Assembly (NCBI GenBank): GCA_900466005.1
Contig: UEGQ01000003.1
Span: 372,001 to 436,000, forward strand
Length of the DNA: 64,000 nucleotides
Direction of reading: 5' to 3'
Source of the DNA: Hyphomicrobiales bacterium
Lineage (GTDB): Bacteria > Pseudomonadota > Alphaproteobacteria > Rhizobiales > Rhizobiaceae
Below, piece by piece: positions 25,737 to 34,127 of this stretch (the first letter of the stretch is position 1; every line of letters begins with the position of its first letter). The notes beneath the pieces were generated by a model. The model was not told the DNA's origin, made no database searches, and saw nothing but the letters and a program-made list of their open reading frames with translations. The position numbers were made by a program, and so were the translations under genes.

Positions 25737-26375
25737 GTGGCGCAGGTGAGCAGCATGTGGGGTATTCTGAATACCAGCCCGACCCGGCACACGATCGCCG
25801 AGGACGTCCAGGGCATTGTCACCGGAAGCATGGTGTCGGCACTCGGCCTTTATCTTCTCGCCAAGGTAGGGCTCCTCACCGGCGGCATGGCAGGTGTCGC
25901 CTTCCTGCTCCACTATGCAAGCGGCGTCAGCTTCGGGTTGATCTTCTTTCTGCTCAACCTGCCGTTCTACATCCTCTCGCTTCGTCGCGTCGGGCTCGAC
26001 TTCACACTGAAGACCTTCGCCGCGATTGCCCTGACCTCGCTGATCGTCGAGTTCGAAGGACGCCTGATCGACATCAGCGCCATCGATCCGGTCTGGGGCG
26101 CAATCCTCGGCGGTCTTCTTCTCGGCTACGGCGTACTGGCTCTCTATCGCCACCGTGCGAGCCTCGGCGGCATCGGCATCCTTGCGGTTTACCTGCAGGA
26201 GCGCTTCGGCGTCCGCGCCGGTCTCGTACAACTCGCCTTCGATCTCACCGTCATGGTCTGCGCTTTCGGGGTCGTCAGCCCGGCGGTGGTAATCTGCTCG
26301 GTCGTCGGTGCGGTGGTACTCAATTTGTTTGTCGCCATAAATCACCGCTCCGACCGCTACGTCGTTCTCCGGTGA
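25737..26375 (+). CDS. YitT family membrane protein (first of tandem pair)
   Basis: 212 residues with five or six hydrophobic helices. The segments LLTGGMAGVAFLLHYASG, FFLLNLPFYILSLRRVG and GGLLLGYGVLALYRHRASLGG are typical of YitT/DUF161 proteins. It lacks the C-terminal cytoplasmic DUF2179 domain of the Bacillus members. The start is a GTG at 25737 with GGAGG nine bases upstream; in-frame ATGs upstream (25686, 25701) have no such site. It is followed after 94 bases by a close relative in the same direction. No function is established. Confidence 0.83.
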   Translation: MAQVSSMWGILNTSPTRHTIAEDVQGIVTGSMVSALGLYLLAKVGLLTGGMAGVAFLLHYASGVSFGLIFFLLNLPFYILSLRRVGLDFTLKTFAAIALTSLIVEFEGRLIDISAIDPVWGAILGGLLLGYGVLALYRHRASLGGIGILAVYLQERFGVRAGLVQLAFDLTVMVCAFGVVSPAVVICSVVGAVVLNLFVAINHRSDRYVVLR

Positions 26376-26469
26376 TTGTGGGGGAGCGGAAGTCCCTTGA
26401 GCTTGGCACGAAACCGCAGTACCGCGTAAACGGTAGACGGGGTCTGGTACGGGTGAGAGGACATCGGAC

Positions 26470-27114
26470 ATGGCGATGAGCGACGTGAGGCCGAAGCTCC
26501 GGGAGATGATGGCATCCTCGGCGGAGCGCCACTCCATCATCGAAGATGCGCAGGGGCTTGCGGCCGGCGGCATGCTGGTGACGCTCGGCGTGATGTTGCT
26601 TTCCGGAGCGGGCCTGCTGACGGGCGGCACGGCGGGCGTCGCCTTCCTCCTTCATTACACGACAGGTTTCAGCTTCGGTGCCATGTTCTTTGCCGTCAAC
26701 CTGCCCTTCTACTACCTGGCGCTGAAGCGGTTCGGATTGGCCTTCACGCTGAAGACCTTTGCGGCGGTCGTACTGACCTCGGTGCTCACGGAGATCGTGC
26801 CCCGTTATATCGGCTTCTCGAACCTCGATCCGCTGGTTGCGGCCGCCTTCGGCGGTCTGCTCATCGGCGCCGGCCTGCTCGCTCTTTTCCGCCATCGCGC
26901 AAGCCTCGGCGGCTTCGGGATCCTTGCACTCTACCTGCAGGATCGCTTCGGCTGGCGGGCGGGGCTGGTACAACTCGCCTTCGACGGCACCGTGCTGGTC
27001 TTTTCCTTCTTCATCGCCAGCTACTACATCATCTTCTGCTCGGTCGTCGGCGCCGTCGTGCTCAACCTGACGCTGGCGATCAACCATCGCAAGGATCGCT
27101 ACATCGCGATGTGA
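26470..27114 (+). CDS. YitT family membrane protein (second of tandem pair)
   Basis: 214 residues, clearly homologous to the gene just upstream along its whole length. Shared blocks include LLTGG.AGVAFLLHY, FTLKTFAA, RHRASLGG.GILA.YLQ.RFG.RAGLVQLAFD and CSVVGAVVLNL. The pair arose by tandem duplication and has diverged, mostly in membrane helices. GAGAGGA precedes the ATG. A second ATG two codons later is also possible. Function is not established; YitT proteins are predicted transporters. Confidence 0.84.
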   Translation: MAMSDVRPKLREMMASSAERHSIIEDAQGLAAGGMLVTLGVMLLSGAGLLTGGTAGVAFLLHYTTGFSFGAMFFAVNLPFYYLALKRFGLAFTLKTFAAVVLTSVLTEIVPRYIGFSNLDPLVAAAFGGLLIGAGLLALFRHRASLGGFGILALYLQDRFGWRAGLVQLAFDGTVLVFSFFIASYYIIFCSVVGAVVLNLTLAINHRKDRYIAM

Positions 27115-27189
27115 CGAAGTTGGTGTCGCCAGCAACGGCACATTCCAATTTTCTTTCCAATTCCGATCCGGCTTCACTACCTTCTCACC

Positions 27190-29724
27190 GTGAGCGCGAT
27201 CGATTCCACCATGACGGGTTCCTCCGTCTCTCTTCCGGATGCCTTTCACCGCTGGTTCGCGGACAAGGGCTGGCAGCCGCGCGCCCATCAGCTGGAGTTG
27301 TTGGCGCGCGCAGAACGGGGTGAGAGCACGCTGCTGATTGCCCCGACCGGTGCCGGCAAGACGCTTGCCGGCTTTCTGCCGTCGCTCACCGATCTTGCGC
27401 GAAGGGGCGGGCGCAAGCCGGGAACCGCCTTCACCGGCATTCACACGCTCTATGTTTCGCCGTTGAAGGCGCTTGCCGTCGATATCGAGCGCAACCTGAC
27501 GAAGCCCGTTGCCGAGATGGGCCTGCCGATCACGATCGAGAACCGTACCGGTGACACGCCGCAGTCGAAGCGGCAGCGCCAGAAGCTCAATCCACCCGAC
27601 ATCCTGCTCACAACGCCGGAACAGGTCGCGCTGCTCATCGCCAACGGTGAGGCGGCGCGCTTCTTCAAGGATCTCCGCTACGTCATCTTCGACGAGCTGC
27701 ATTCGCTGGTGACATCGAAGCGCGGCCACCTGCTTTCGCTCGGGCTCGCCAGGCTCAGGCGTCTCGCGCCGCGCCTGCAGACCATCGGGCTCTCGGCGAC
27801 AGTTGCCGATCCTCCCGATCTCATGCGCTGGCTGGTGGCGCAGACGCCGGGGAGAGTGTGCGAAGCAGGTCTCGTTACCGTCGAAGGTGGCGCCAAGCCC
27901 GACATCTCGATCCTGCACACGGAGGATCGGATCCCCTGGTCCGGTCATTCGGCCCGCTATGCCATTCCCGATCTCTACGCGATCTTGAAACGCTTCCGGA
28001 CGACGCTGGTCTTCGTCAATACCCGCTCGCAGGCCGAGCTTCTCTTTCAGGAGCTCTGGACGGTCAACGACGACAACCTGCCAATTGCGCTGCATCACGG
28101 CTCCCTCGACGTCGGACAGCGCCGCAAGGTCGAGGCGGCGATGGCGGAAAACCGGCTGCGCGCGGTCGTCGCCACCTCGACGCTCGATCTCGGTATCGAC
28201 TGGGGTGATGTCGACCTCGTCGTCCATGTCGGCGCGCCGAAGGGTGCCTCGCGGCTCGCCCAGCGCATCGGCCGCGCCAATCATCGGATGGATGAGCCGA
28301 GCCGCGCGATCCTGGTTCCCGCCAACCGCTTCGAGGTCATGGAGTGCCAGGCGGCGCTCGACGCGAACTATCTCGGCGCGCAGGACACGCCGCCCGTCGG
28401 AGAGGGCTCGCTCGACGTCCTTGCCCAGCACGTGCTTGGTATGGCCTGCACGGAGCCGTTTGATGCGGATGCGCTCCATGCGGAGGTTACGACCGCCGCA
28501 CCCTATGCCCGCCTGCCGCGCGAGACCTTCGACCGGATTGTCGATTTCGTGGCGACCGGCGGCTATGCGCTGCGCACCTACGAGCGCTACGCCCGCATCC
28601 GACGCAACAAGGAGGGGCGCTGGCGCGTCTCCAATCCGCAGGTCGCCCAGCAATACCGCCTCAATCTCGGAACGATCGTCGAGATGCCGATGCTGAACGT
28701 GCGGCTGGTGAAGCGCAACCATCTCGGCGCCCTCGGCCGCGGCGGGCCGATGCGCGGCGGCACGGCGCTCGGGCAGGTCGAGGAATATTTCCTGGAAAGT
28801 CTTTCTCCGGGCGATACCTTCCTGTTCTCCGGCAAGACCGTCCGCTTCGAGGGCATCCGCGAGAACGAGTGCCTCGTCTCCAACGCGTTTTCGCAGGACC
28901 CGAAGATTCCTGCCTATGCCGGCGGCAAGTTCCCGCTTTCTACCTATCTTGCCGATCAGGTCCGCGCCATGCTCGACGATCCGGCGCGCTGGCGAGCGTT
29001 ACCGGACCAGGTTCGCGACTGGCTGGAGATCCAGCGCGAGAAATCGGTGTTGCCGAAGCGGGGCGAGCTGCTGATCGAGACCTTTCCGCGTGCCAGCCGC
29101 TTCTACATGGTGGCCTATCCCTTCGAAGGGCGGCTTGCGCATCAGACGCTCGGCATGCTCCTCACCCGGCGGCTGGAGCGGATGGGTGCAAAACCGCTCG
29201 GCTTCGTCGCCACCGACTACTCGCTCGCCGTCTGGGGTCTCGAGGATATCGGCGCGATGGTGCAGTCGCGGAGACTGGCGCTCGGCGAACTCTTCGACGA
29301 AGACATGCTCGGCGACGATCTTGAGGCCTGGCTGGCCGAATCCTGGATGCTGAAGCGCACCTTCCGTACCTGCGCGGTGATCGCGGGGTTGATCGAGAAG
29401 CGGCATCCGGGCAAGGAGAAGACCGGCCGGCAGGTCACGGTATCGGCCGATCTGATCTACGACGTGCTGCGTACCCACGAGCCGGACCACATTCTCCTGC
29501 AGGCGACGAGGCAGGATGCCGCGGCCGGGCTTCTGGATATTGCCCGCCTCGGCGATATGCTAAAGAGAATCAAGGGCCACATCACCCATCGCCGGCTCGA
29601 TCACGTCTCGCCGCTCGCCGTGCCGGTGATGCTGGAAATCGGTCGCGAGCCGGTAGCGGGTGAGGCCCAGGAACACGTGCTGGCGGAAGCCGCGGACGAA
29701 TTGATCGCCGAGGCAATGGCCTAG
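27190..29724 (+). CDS. Lhr-type DEXH-box DNA helicase (ligase-associated)
   Basis: Superfamily 2 helicase of 844 residues. Motif I is APTGAGKT (about residues 51-58), motif II DELH, motif III SAT, and motif VI QRIGRANHR in the second RecA domain. The long C-terminal half is the Lhr winged-helix and DUF4175-like region. This core-Lhr form is the 'ligase-associated DNA damage response' helicase. PdeM follows 55 bases downstream, as in other bacteria, but no ATP-dependent ligase or MBL-fold exonuclease gene is here. The start is a GTG at 27190; an ATG at 27211 is possible. Confidence 0.9.
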   Translation: MSAIDSTMTGSSVSLPDAFHRWFADKGWQPRAHQLELLARAERGESTLLIAPTGAGKTLAGFLPSLTDLARRGGRKPGTAFTGIHTLYVSPLKALAVDIERNLTKPVAEMGLPITIENRTGDTPQSKRQRQKLNPPDILLTTPEQVALLIANGEAARFFKDLRYVIFDELHSLVTSKRGHLLSLGLARLRRLAPRLQTIGLSATVADPPDLMRWLVAQTPGRVCEAGLVTVEGGAKPDISILHTEDRIPWSGHSARYAIPDLYAILKRFRTTLVFVNTRSQAELLFQELWTVNDDNLPIALHHGSLDVGQRRKVEAAMAENRLRAVVATSTLDLGIDWGDVDLVVHVGAPKGASRLAQRIGRANHRMDEPSRAILVPANRFEVMECQAALDANYLGAQDTPPVGEGSLDVLAQHVLGMACTEPFDADALHAEVTTAAPYARLPRETFDRIVDFVATGGYALRTYERYARIRRNKEGRWRVSNPQVAQQYRLNLGTIVEMPMLNVRLVKRNHLGALGRGGPMRGGTALGQVEEYFLESLSPGDTFLFSGKTVRFEGIRENECLVSNAFSQDPKIPAYAGGKFPLSTYLADQVRAMLDDPARWRALPDQVRDWLEIQREKSVLPKRGELLIETFPRASRFYMVAYPFEGRLAHQTLGMLLTRRLERMGAKPLGFVATDYSLAVWGLEDIGAMVQSRRLALGELFDEDMLGDDLEAWLAESWMLKRTFRTCAVIAGLIEKRHPGKEKTGRQVTVSADLIYDVLRTHEPDHILLQATRQDAAAGLLDIARLGDMLKRIKGHITHRRLDHVSPLAVPVMLEIGREPVAGEAQEHVLAEAADELIAEAMA

Positions 29725-29779
29725 AAACGGGGCCGACCGGCCATCGAAGGGCAACGGCCCGGAAGGAAAAGACAAGCGG

Positions 29780-30505
29780 ATGAACCGGCTCGCGGCACTG
29801 AGAGGCACGCTTTCGGGAAGCGCCGAATTGACGGCTGAATTTTCTGTCGCCGGCGTCGGCGCGGTTTGCGATCCTGCCGGAGCGCTTTATCTTCCCGACC
29901 TCGACCTTCTCGTCGTCTCCGATCTGCATCTCGAGAAGGGAGCGGCCTTCGCCCGCCGCGGGCAATTGCTGCCGCCTTACGATACGCTCTCGACATTGCG
30001 GCGTCTCGAAGCGGTCGTCACACGGTATAATCCGGCGATCGTCGTCAGTCTCGGCGACAATTTCCATGATCGTGCCGGTTCGGCGCTGATGCCGCCGGAC
30101 TTCCGCGCGATGATCGCGGCGATGGCGCGCGGCCGCGAGTGGATCTGGATCAACGGCAACCACGATCCCAACGGCGTGGTCGAATTGCCGGGACGATCCG
30201 CCGACGAGTTGCGCTTCGGCAGTCTCGTTTTCCGCCACGAACCCTCGCTGATCGACGGACGGGGCGAAATTGCCGGCCATCTGCATCCCTCGGCAACCGT
30301 CCGCCGGCGGGAAAAGTCTGTCCGCCGGGCCTGTTTCGCGACCGACGGCATTCGCCTCTTGATGCCGGCCTTCGGCGTCCTGACCGGCGGCCTCGATCTG
30401 CGCCACCGTGCCTTTTCCGGCCTCTTCGACCAGACGGCGCTGATTGCGCATCTTCTCGGACGGGACAGGATCTATTCGGTGCGCTTCGGCAGTCTGCTCG
30501 GTTAA
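29780..30505 (+). CDS. pdeM: Ligase-associated DNA damage response endonuclease PdeM
   Basis: Calcineurin-like metallophosphoesterase of 241 residues that processes DNA in the Lhr-associated repair group. Metal-binding motifs appear in order: SDLHLEKG (about 47-54), LGDNFHD, NGNHDP and GHLHP. The start has GGAAGGA upstream. It follows the Lhr helicase gene on the same strand. Its stop codon overlaps the stop of the convergent hydrolase gene by 4 bases. Confidence 0.88.
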   Translation: MNRLAALRGTLSGSAELTAEFSVAGVGAVCDPAGALYLPDLDLLVVSDLHLEKGAAFARRGQLLPPYDTLSTLRRLEAVVTRYNPAIVVSLGDNFHDRAGSALMPPDFRAMIAAMARGREWIWINGNHDPNGVVELPGRSADELRFGSLVFRHEPSLIDGRGEIAGHLHPSATVRRREKSVRRACFATDGIRLLMPAFGVLTGGLDLRHRAFSGLFDQTALIAHLLGRDRIYSVRFGSLLG

Positions 30506-31455
30506 AGAGGTGCCTTGTTCGGCCAGGGATTGATCCCGTCGCGCAGCCATAGCAGCGCGTCGATCCAAAAACCGGTGGCGTGACGGGCATGGAAGAGATC
30601 GAAATGCCCCAGCCTCTCGACGCCGAGGTCAGCGGGTGAAAGCACTACCTCCGTCGCCGTCGCGCAACGATAGTATTGAAGGGCTCGTCTGACTGCCGCC
30701 ACAGTCGCGAATTCGTCGTCCGTGGCGGCAATTGCCAGTATCGGCGCGGTCACGGCGGCAAAGTTGTTCAGGATCGCCTGCCGTTCTCGCGCGGGATAGC
30801 TCAGCTCCATGCGTGCGCGCCGAAAGCTCCATTCGTTCGCGACGCCCGTCGGCAGATCCTCGAGCCAGCCGAGACGTTCTCCGGGAAAGTAGCCGAAGAG
30901 TGCCGTCAAGCCCGGCATCGCCAGATGCCACTTGAGGAAGAGACGCAGCCGATAGCGGGCCGCATAGTCCCGCCAGTAGGCATATTGCGCGCCAACGGTG
31001 AGCATCCGGTCGATGCGCCGGGCGTTCGTCGCAAAGCCGGGCAGGAAGCCGCCGATGCTGTGGCCGACGACAGCGAGGGGGCCACCTCTGGCGTTCTGTT
31101 CGACAAAGTCGAGCGCCGCCTCGAAATCGCGCTCGCCCCAATCGCGCCAGCGAAAGCCGCAGCCGGCAAGGCGGCCGGGCCGTGACAGCCCGACGCCGCG
31201 GTAGTCATAGGTCAGGACCACAAAGCCGCGTTCGGCGAGAAACCGGGCGAAGTAATGGTAAAAGCGGGCGCGAACACCCGTGGCGGCGTTGACGACGACC
31301 GTGCCGCAGCGGGGATCGACGCTGCCGCTCCAGACATGGCCACGGAGTGTCACGCCGTCCCTGCACCGCAACGTGATCTCTCGTCCTTCGGCGGGCTGCA
31401 GCCCTTCGTGCACAAGATAACCGGAGCGTTCCTGCGTCTGATTGTATTCCGCCAT
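30502..31455 (-). CDS. Alpha/beta-fold hydrolase (serine aminopeptidase S33 type)
   Basis: 317 residues, cytoplasmic. The fold is shown by VVVNAATGVRARFYHYFARFLAERGF, TYDYRGVGLS and the nucleophile elbow GHSIGG (serine at about residue 137). The late segments ATDDEFA and LGHFDLF supply likely acid and histidine. The substrate is unknown. The ATG at 31455 has AGAGGAGG upstream. The open frame extends to 31683 through the TetR promoter and is not coding. It is divergent from a TetR gene with 78 bases between the starts, so TetR probably controls it. Confidence 0.85.
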   Translation of the reverse strand: MAEYNQTQERSGYLVHEGLQPAEGREITLRCRDGVTLRGHVWSGSVDPRCGTVVVNAATGVRARFYHYFARFLAERGFVVLTYDYRGVGLSRPGRLAGCGFRWRDWGERDFEAALDFVEQNARGGPLAVVGHSIGGFLPGFATNARRIDRMLTVGAQYAYWRDYAARYRLRLFLKWHLAMPGLTALFGYFPGERLGWLEDLPTGVANEWSFRRARMELSYPARERQAILNNFAAVTAPILAIAATDDEFATVAAVRRALQYYRCATATEVVLSPADLGVERLGHFDLFHARHATGFWIDALLWLRDGINPWPNKAPL

Positions 31456-31515
31456 CGCTGCCTCCTCTGGCACTGTCGATGCGGCCAAGGCTAGCAGCAG
31501 GCATGTCTTGTGCAC

Positions 31516-31529
31516 ACTCACTGGTCGGT
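31516..31529. promoter_or_regulatory. Candidate TetR operator between the hydrolase and tetR genes
   Basis: ACTCACTGGTCGGT has the symmetric pattern AC-N2-AC-N2-GT-N2-GT. It lies in the 78-base gap between the divergent starts and only 4 bases before the possible tetR start at 31534, where autorepressing TetR proteins often bind. The match is imperfect, so this is a weak call. Confidence 0.35.
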
Positions 31530-31533
31530 ATAC

Positions 31534-32130
31534 ATGTTCTTCATGGCGACCTCCGAGATACCGACCCGCGACCGCATCGTTTCCGCCGCAGCCAGGCTCT
31601 TCTATGACGAAGGCATCCGGCGTGTAGGCGTTGACGCGGTGGCCGAGGAGGCGGGCGTCACCAAGCGGACGCTCTACTACCATTTCGCCAGCAAGGACGA
31701 CTTGGTCGCGGCCTATCTGGCGGGACGCGACCAGCCGAGCTTTTCAAAGTTCCAGCACTGGTACCGGGAAAGCGAGGGGCCGCTGCCGGAGCGGATCAAG
31801 GCCGTCTTCGCGGGTCTCGCGAGGTCGGCACGCCACCCGAAGTGGAAGGGCTGCGGCTTTCTGCGAACGGCGGCCGAGCTGGCCAACATGCCCGGGCATC
31901 CGGCGATGAAGATCGGCGCCGCCCACAAACGGCGCCTGGAGGACTGGCTGGCGGATATCTTCGGAGCAGAGGGCCTGCAGGAGCCCCGCACGCTCGCAAG
32001 GCAGGTTGTTCTTCTCGTCGACGGCGCATTCGCCGTCGTGCTCCTCAATCGTGATCCGAGCTATATCGAAACTGCCGGTGCCGCCGCCGCGACGCTGGTC
32101 GCCGCGGCGATGGACGGCCGCTCGGCTTGA
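31534..32130 (+). CDS. TetR/AcrR family transcriptional regulator
   Basis: 198 residues. The N-terminal helix-turn-helix is RIVSAAARLFYDEGIRRVGVDAVAEEAGVTKRTLYYHF, a textbook TetR domain. The C-terminal ligand domain has GCGFLRTAAELA and DWLADIFG. Either the ATG at 31534 or the one at 31543 is possible; neither has a good ribosome binding site, so the message may be leaderless. It is divergent from the alpha/beta hydrolase gene and is likely its repressor. The DHFR-like gene converges from the other side. Confidence 0.88.
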   Translation: MFFMATSEIPTRDRIVSAAARLFYDEGIRRVGVDAVAEEAGVTKRTLYYHFASKDDLVAAYLAGRDQPSFSKFQHWYRESEGPLPERIKAVFAGLARSARHPKWKGCGFLRTAAELANMPGHPAMKIGAAHKRRLEDWLADIFGAEGLQEPRTLARQVVLLVDGAFAVVLLNRDPSYIETAGAAAATLVAAAMDGRSA

Positions 32131-32140
32131 GCCGGACGCC

Positions 32141-32701
32141 TCATTTCCTGTTGCTGACCGCGTAACGCAGGATCACCGCTCCGGTCTTCACCGGTCTGGT
32201 TTCAAGCAACGTCAACTGTTTCGGTTCCTCGCTCGGCTTGAAGTGCGGATTGCCGCCGCCCAGCACGCCAGGAACCAGGCAGATCCGGATTTCGTCGATC
32301 AGGTTCGCTTTAAGAAGGCTGTCGCACAGTTCGGCGCTTCCAAAGATGAAGATGTCCTTGCCCGGCTGCTCCTTGAGCTTTTTCAGCTCCGCGATGGGAT
32401 CACTGACGACGCGGGTGTTGTTCCAATCGGCGTGCGTAATCGTCCGCGATACGGCGATCTTGGCAATCGCGTTCATGTATTCCTTGATCTCCGGTTCATT
32501 CGTCGCCTCCGGCCAGTAGGCCGCCATGCCTTCGTAGGTCTTGCGGCCGAAAACCAGCAAGTCCGTCTGCCGGCTGATTTCGAGTGAATAGGCGCGCAGT
32601 TCGTCACCCCAAGCGAGCTCATGAAAGCTCAGATCCCAAGGCGCCTTTCCTTCGAAATAGCCGTCCAGGGTCATCAGGTTCCAAGTGATCAATTTCCGCA
32701 T
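32141..32701 (-). CDS. Dihydrofolate reductase / RibD C-terminal domain family protein
   Basis: 186 residues, cytoplasmic. Conserved features are the N-terminal beta strand MRKLITWNLMTLDGYFEG, LVFGRKTYEGMAAYW (NADPH-binding arm), KIAVSRTI and IFIFGSAELCDSLL, and the last segment RICLVPGVLGGG. The fold is that of RibD-C/DHFR-like oxidoreductases, found in many bacteria under the control of nearby regulators; the substrate is unknown. GAGGAAACG precedes the ATG. It is divergent from an HxlR regulator. Confidence 0.85.
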   Translation of the reverse strand: MRKLITWNLMTLDGYFEGKAPWDLSFHELAWGDELRAYSLEISRQTDLLVFGRKTYEGMAAYWPEATNEPEIKEYMNAIAKIAVSRTITHADWNNTRVVSDPIAELKKLKEQPGKDIFIFGSAELCDSLLKANLIDEIRICLVPGVLGGGNPHFKPSEEPKQLTLLETRPVKTGAVILRYAVSNRK

Positions 32702-32722
32702 CGTTTCCTCCATTTTTAAAAC

Positions 32723-32781
32723 CAGTTGCATTAAAAAAGCAGTTGAGAAGTAGCGAAACTGATTTTATAACGCAAGCAGTT
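32723..32781. promoter_or_regulatory. Repeated CAGTT boxes between the DHFR-like and hxlR genes
   Basis: CAGTT occurs at 32723, 32740 and 32777, and its complement AACTG at 32757, in the 93 bases between the two divergent starts. HxlR regulators bind repeated sites in the promoters they control. The boxes are short and the assignment is speculative. Confidence 0.35.
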
Positions 32782-32794
32782 TTTGGAGAGAGAA

Positions 32795-33304
32795 ATGGAA
32801 GAGACGCATCGTTCCGGTTGCCCGATCAATCTGACGCTCGAGATTCTCGGTGATCGCTGGAGCTTGATCGTCATACGCGACGTGATGTTCGGCAATCGCC
32901 GGCACTTCCGCGAGCTCCTGCAGAATTCGGAGGAAGGAATCGCCTCGAACATCCTTGCCGACCGACTCAAGAAGCTGGTGGAGAAGGGGTTGCTGACGCG
33001 CGCCGACGATCCAAGCCACAAGCAGAAGGCGATCTACAGCCTGACCGAGATGTCGATCGAGCTGGTACCGCTGTTTGCCGAAATGGGTGCATGGGGAAGG
33101 CGGCATCTCGCCGTTTCCGAAGATCTGGCAATTCGAGCGGAGTTGCTCGAGGCGGGTGGGCGGCCGTTGTGGCGGGACTTCATGGACGAATTGCGCTTTC
33201 TCCACCTCGGCGTTCCGATGCCTGAAGGCATGCCGTCGGCCTTGTCGAGGCTAACGGAGGCCTATCTGGCAACGAAGGCCAGAATGGAGGCCGCCGAAGA
33301 GTGA
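32795..33304 (+). CDS. HxlR family transcriptional regulator
   Basis: 169 residues. The N terminus has the conserved Cys in SGCPINLTLEILGDRWSLIVIRD followed by a winged helix (FRELLQNSEEGIASNILADRLKKLVEKGLLTR). In characterised members this Cys senses electrophiles or oxidants. GGAGAGAG precedes the ATG at 32795; the open frame extends four codons upstream from a TTG. It is divergent from the DHFR-like reductase and is probably its regulator. Confidence 0.9.
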   Translation: MEETHRSGCPINLTLEILGDRWSLIVIRDVMFGNRRHFRELLQNSEEGIASNILADRLKKLVEKGLLTRADDPSHKQKAIYSLTEMSIELVPLFAEMGAWGRRHLAVSEDLAIRAELLEAGGRPLWRDFMDELRFLHLGVPMPEGMPSALSRLTEAYLATKARMEAAEE

Positions 33305-33317
33305 CCGAGATTTGGTA

Positions 33318-34127
33318 TCAGTCGCGGCGGAACATCAGGCTGGCGCTCCAGCCTGTGATCAATGCCAGCAGCACAGCCAGAACGCCATAGGACAGGGGCT
33401 GGTCATGCGCGGCGCGGGTGATGGAGTCTTCGATCCCCGTTTTGATGACCCGCAGCGGCAGTTCACGTTGGGCGAGGAATTCGCCGCTCTTGAAGAGATA
33501 GGCCCGGACCATGTGAACGCCGTCCGGGATGTTGGCGGGAAGCTTCAGCGTCGCCTTGAACAGGCTCGCGCTGACGAAGCGCACGCCCCCGGTGTCGCTC
33601 TGGTAGAGCCCGCTGCTCTGTTTCAGGCGGCGAAAGGCTTCCCGGAATTCGGCGAGATTGGCAGCGCTCTGAAAATAGCCTGTCGGTGTGAGCGGCATGT
33701 GGTCGACACCGAGACCGAGATCAACGAGCGCCTGTTGTGCGGTGATCTCGTCGAGCGGCCGTGTGCTTGCCAGCGAATAGGACTGCGGCATGCGTTCGAA
33801 CGTCATCGAATTGCGGTTGACCCAGATGCCGAAGAGCCGCTCCTTGTGGCGGACCGTCGCCTCGTCGCGTGGCCCCTCCAGGGTTACCACCACGTCGTAC
33901 TGGCCGATGGCGAGAAGCAGCGCGTCGGTGTTCGTGAGCGCCCCGAAGATCGTGAGATCGGCTCCGCGAAAATCTGACGTGATGGCGATTTCGCTGGTCG
34001 AGGTGCCGATGTCGAGGCTTTCCATATCGGGAGTAGTCGGCTGGAACGGCACCTGGCCGGCCGCCTCGCTCGCAAGGGACGCCGAAAGGACCGTGACGAC
34101 GGCAAGGAGCTTCGCGCGCATCGGCAT
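33318..34127 (-). CDS. TIGR02186-type membrane-anchored protein
   Basis: 269 residues: signal peptide (about 1-24), a long periplasmic beta-rich part with EIAITSDFRGADLTIFGAL and the Gly-Pro-rich GPRDEATVRHKER region, and one C-terminal membrane helix (about 242-262). The pattern is that of TIGR02186, a family linked to TauE exporters. The role is unknown. Its start overlaps the TauE gene stop by one base (TGATG), so the two are co-translated. Confidence 0.8.
   Translation of the reverse strand: MPMRAKLLAVVTVLSASLASEAAGQVPFQPTTPDMESLDIGTSTSEIAITSDFRGADLTIFGALTNTDALLLAIGQYDVVVTLEGPRDEATVRHKERLFGIWVNRNSMTFERMPQSYSLASTRPLDEITAQQALVDLGLGVDHMPLTPTGYFQSAANLAEFREAFRRLKQSSGLYQSDTGGVRFVSASLFKATLKLPANIPDGVHMVRAYLFKSGEFLAQRELPLRVIKTGIEDSITRAAHDQPLSYGVLAVLLALITGWSASLMFRRD

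Noticed and set aside
26320..28722. Open frame of 800 codons antisense to the YitT and helicase genes
   Set aside because: It spans two sense genes and an intergenic gap and has no domain pattern.
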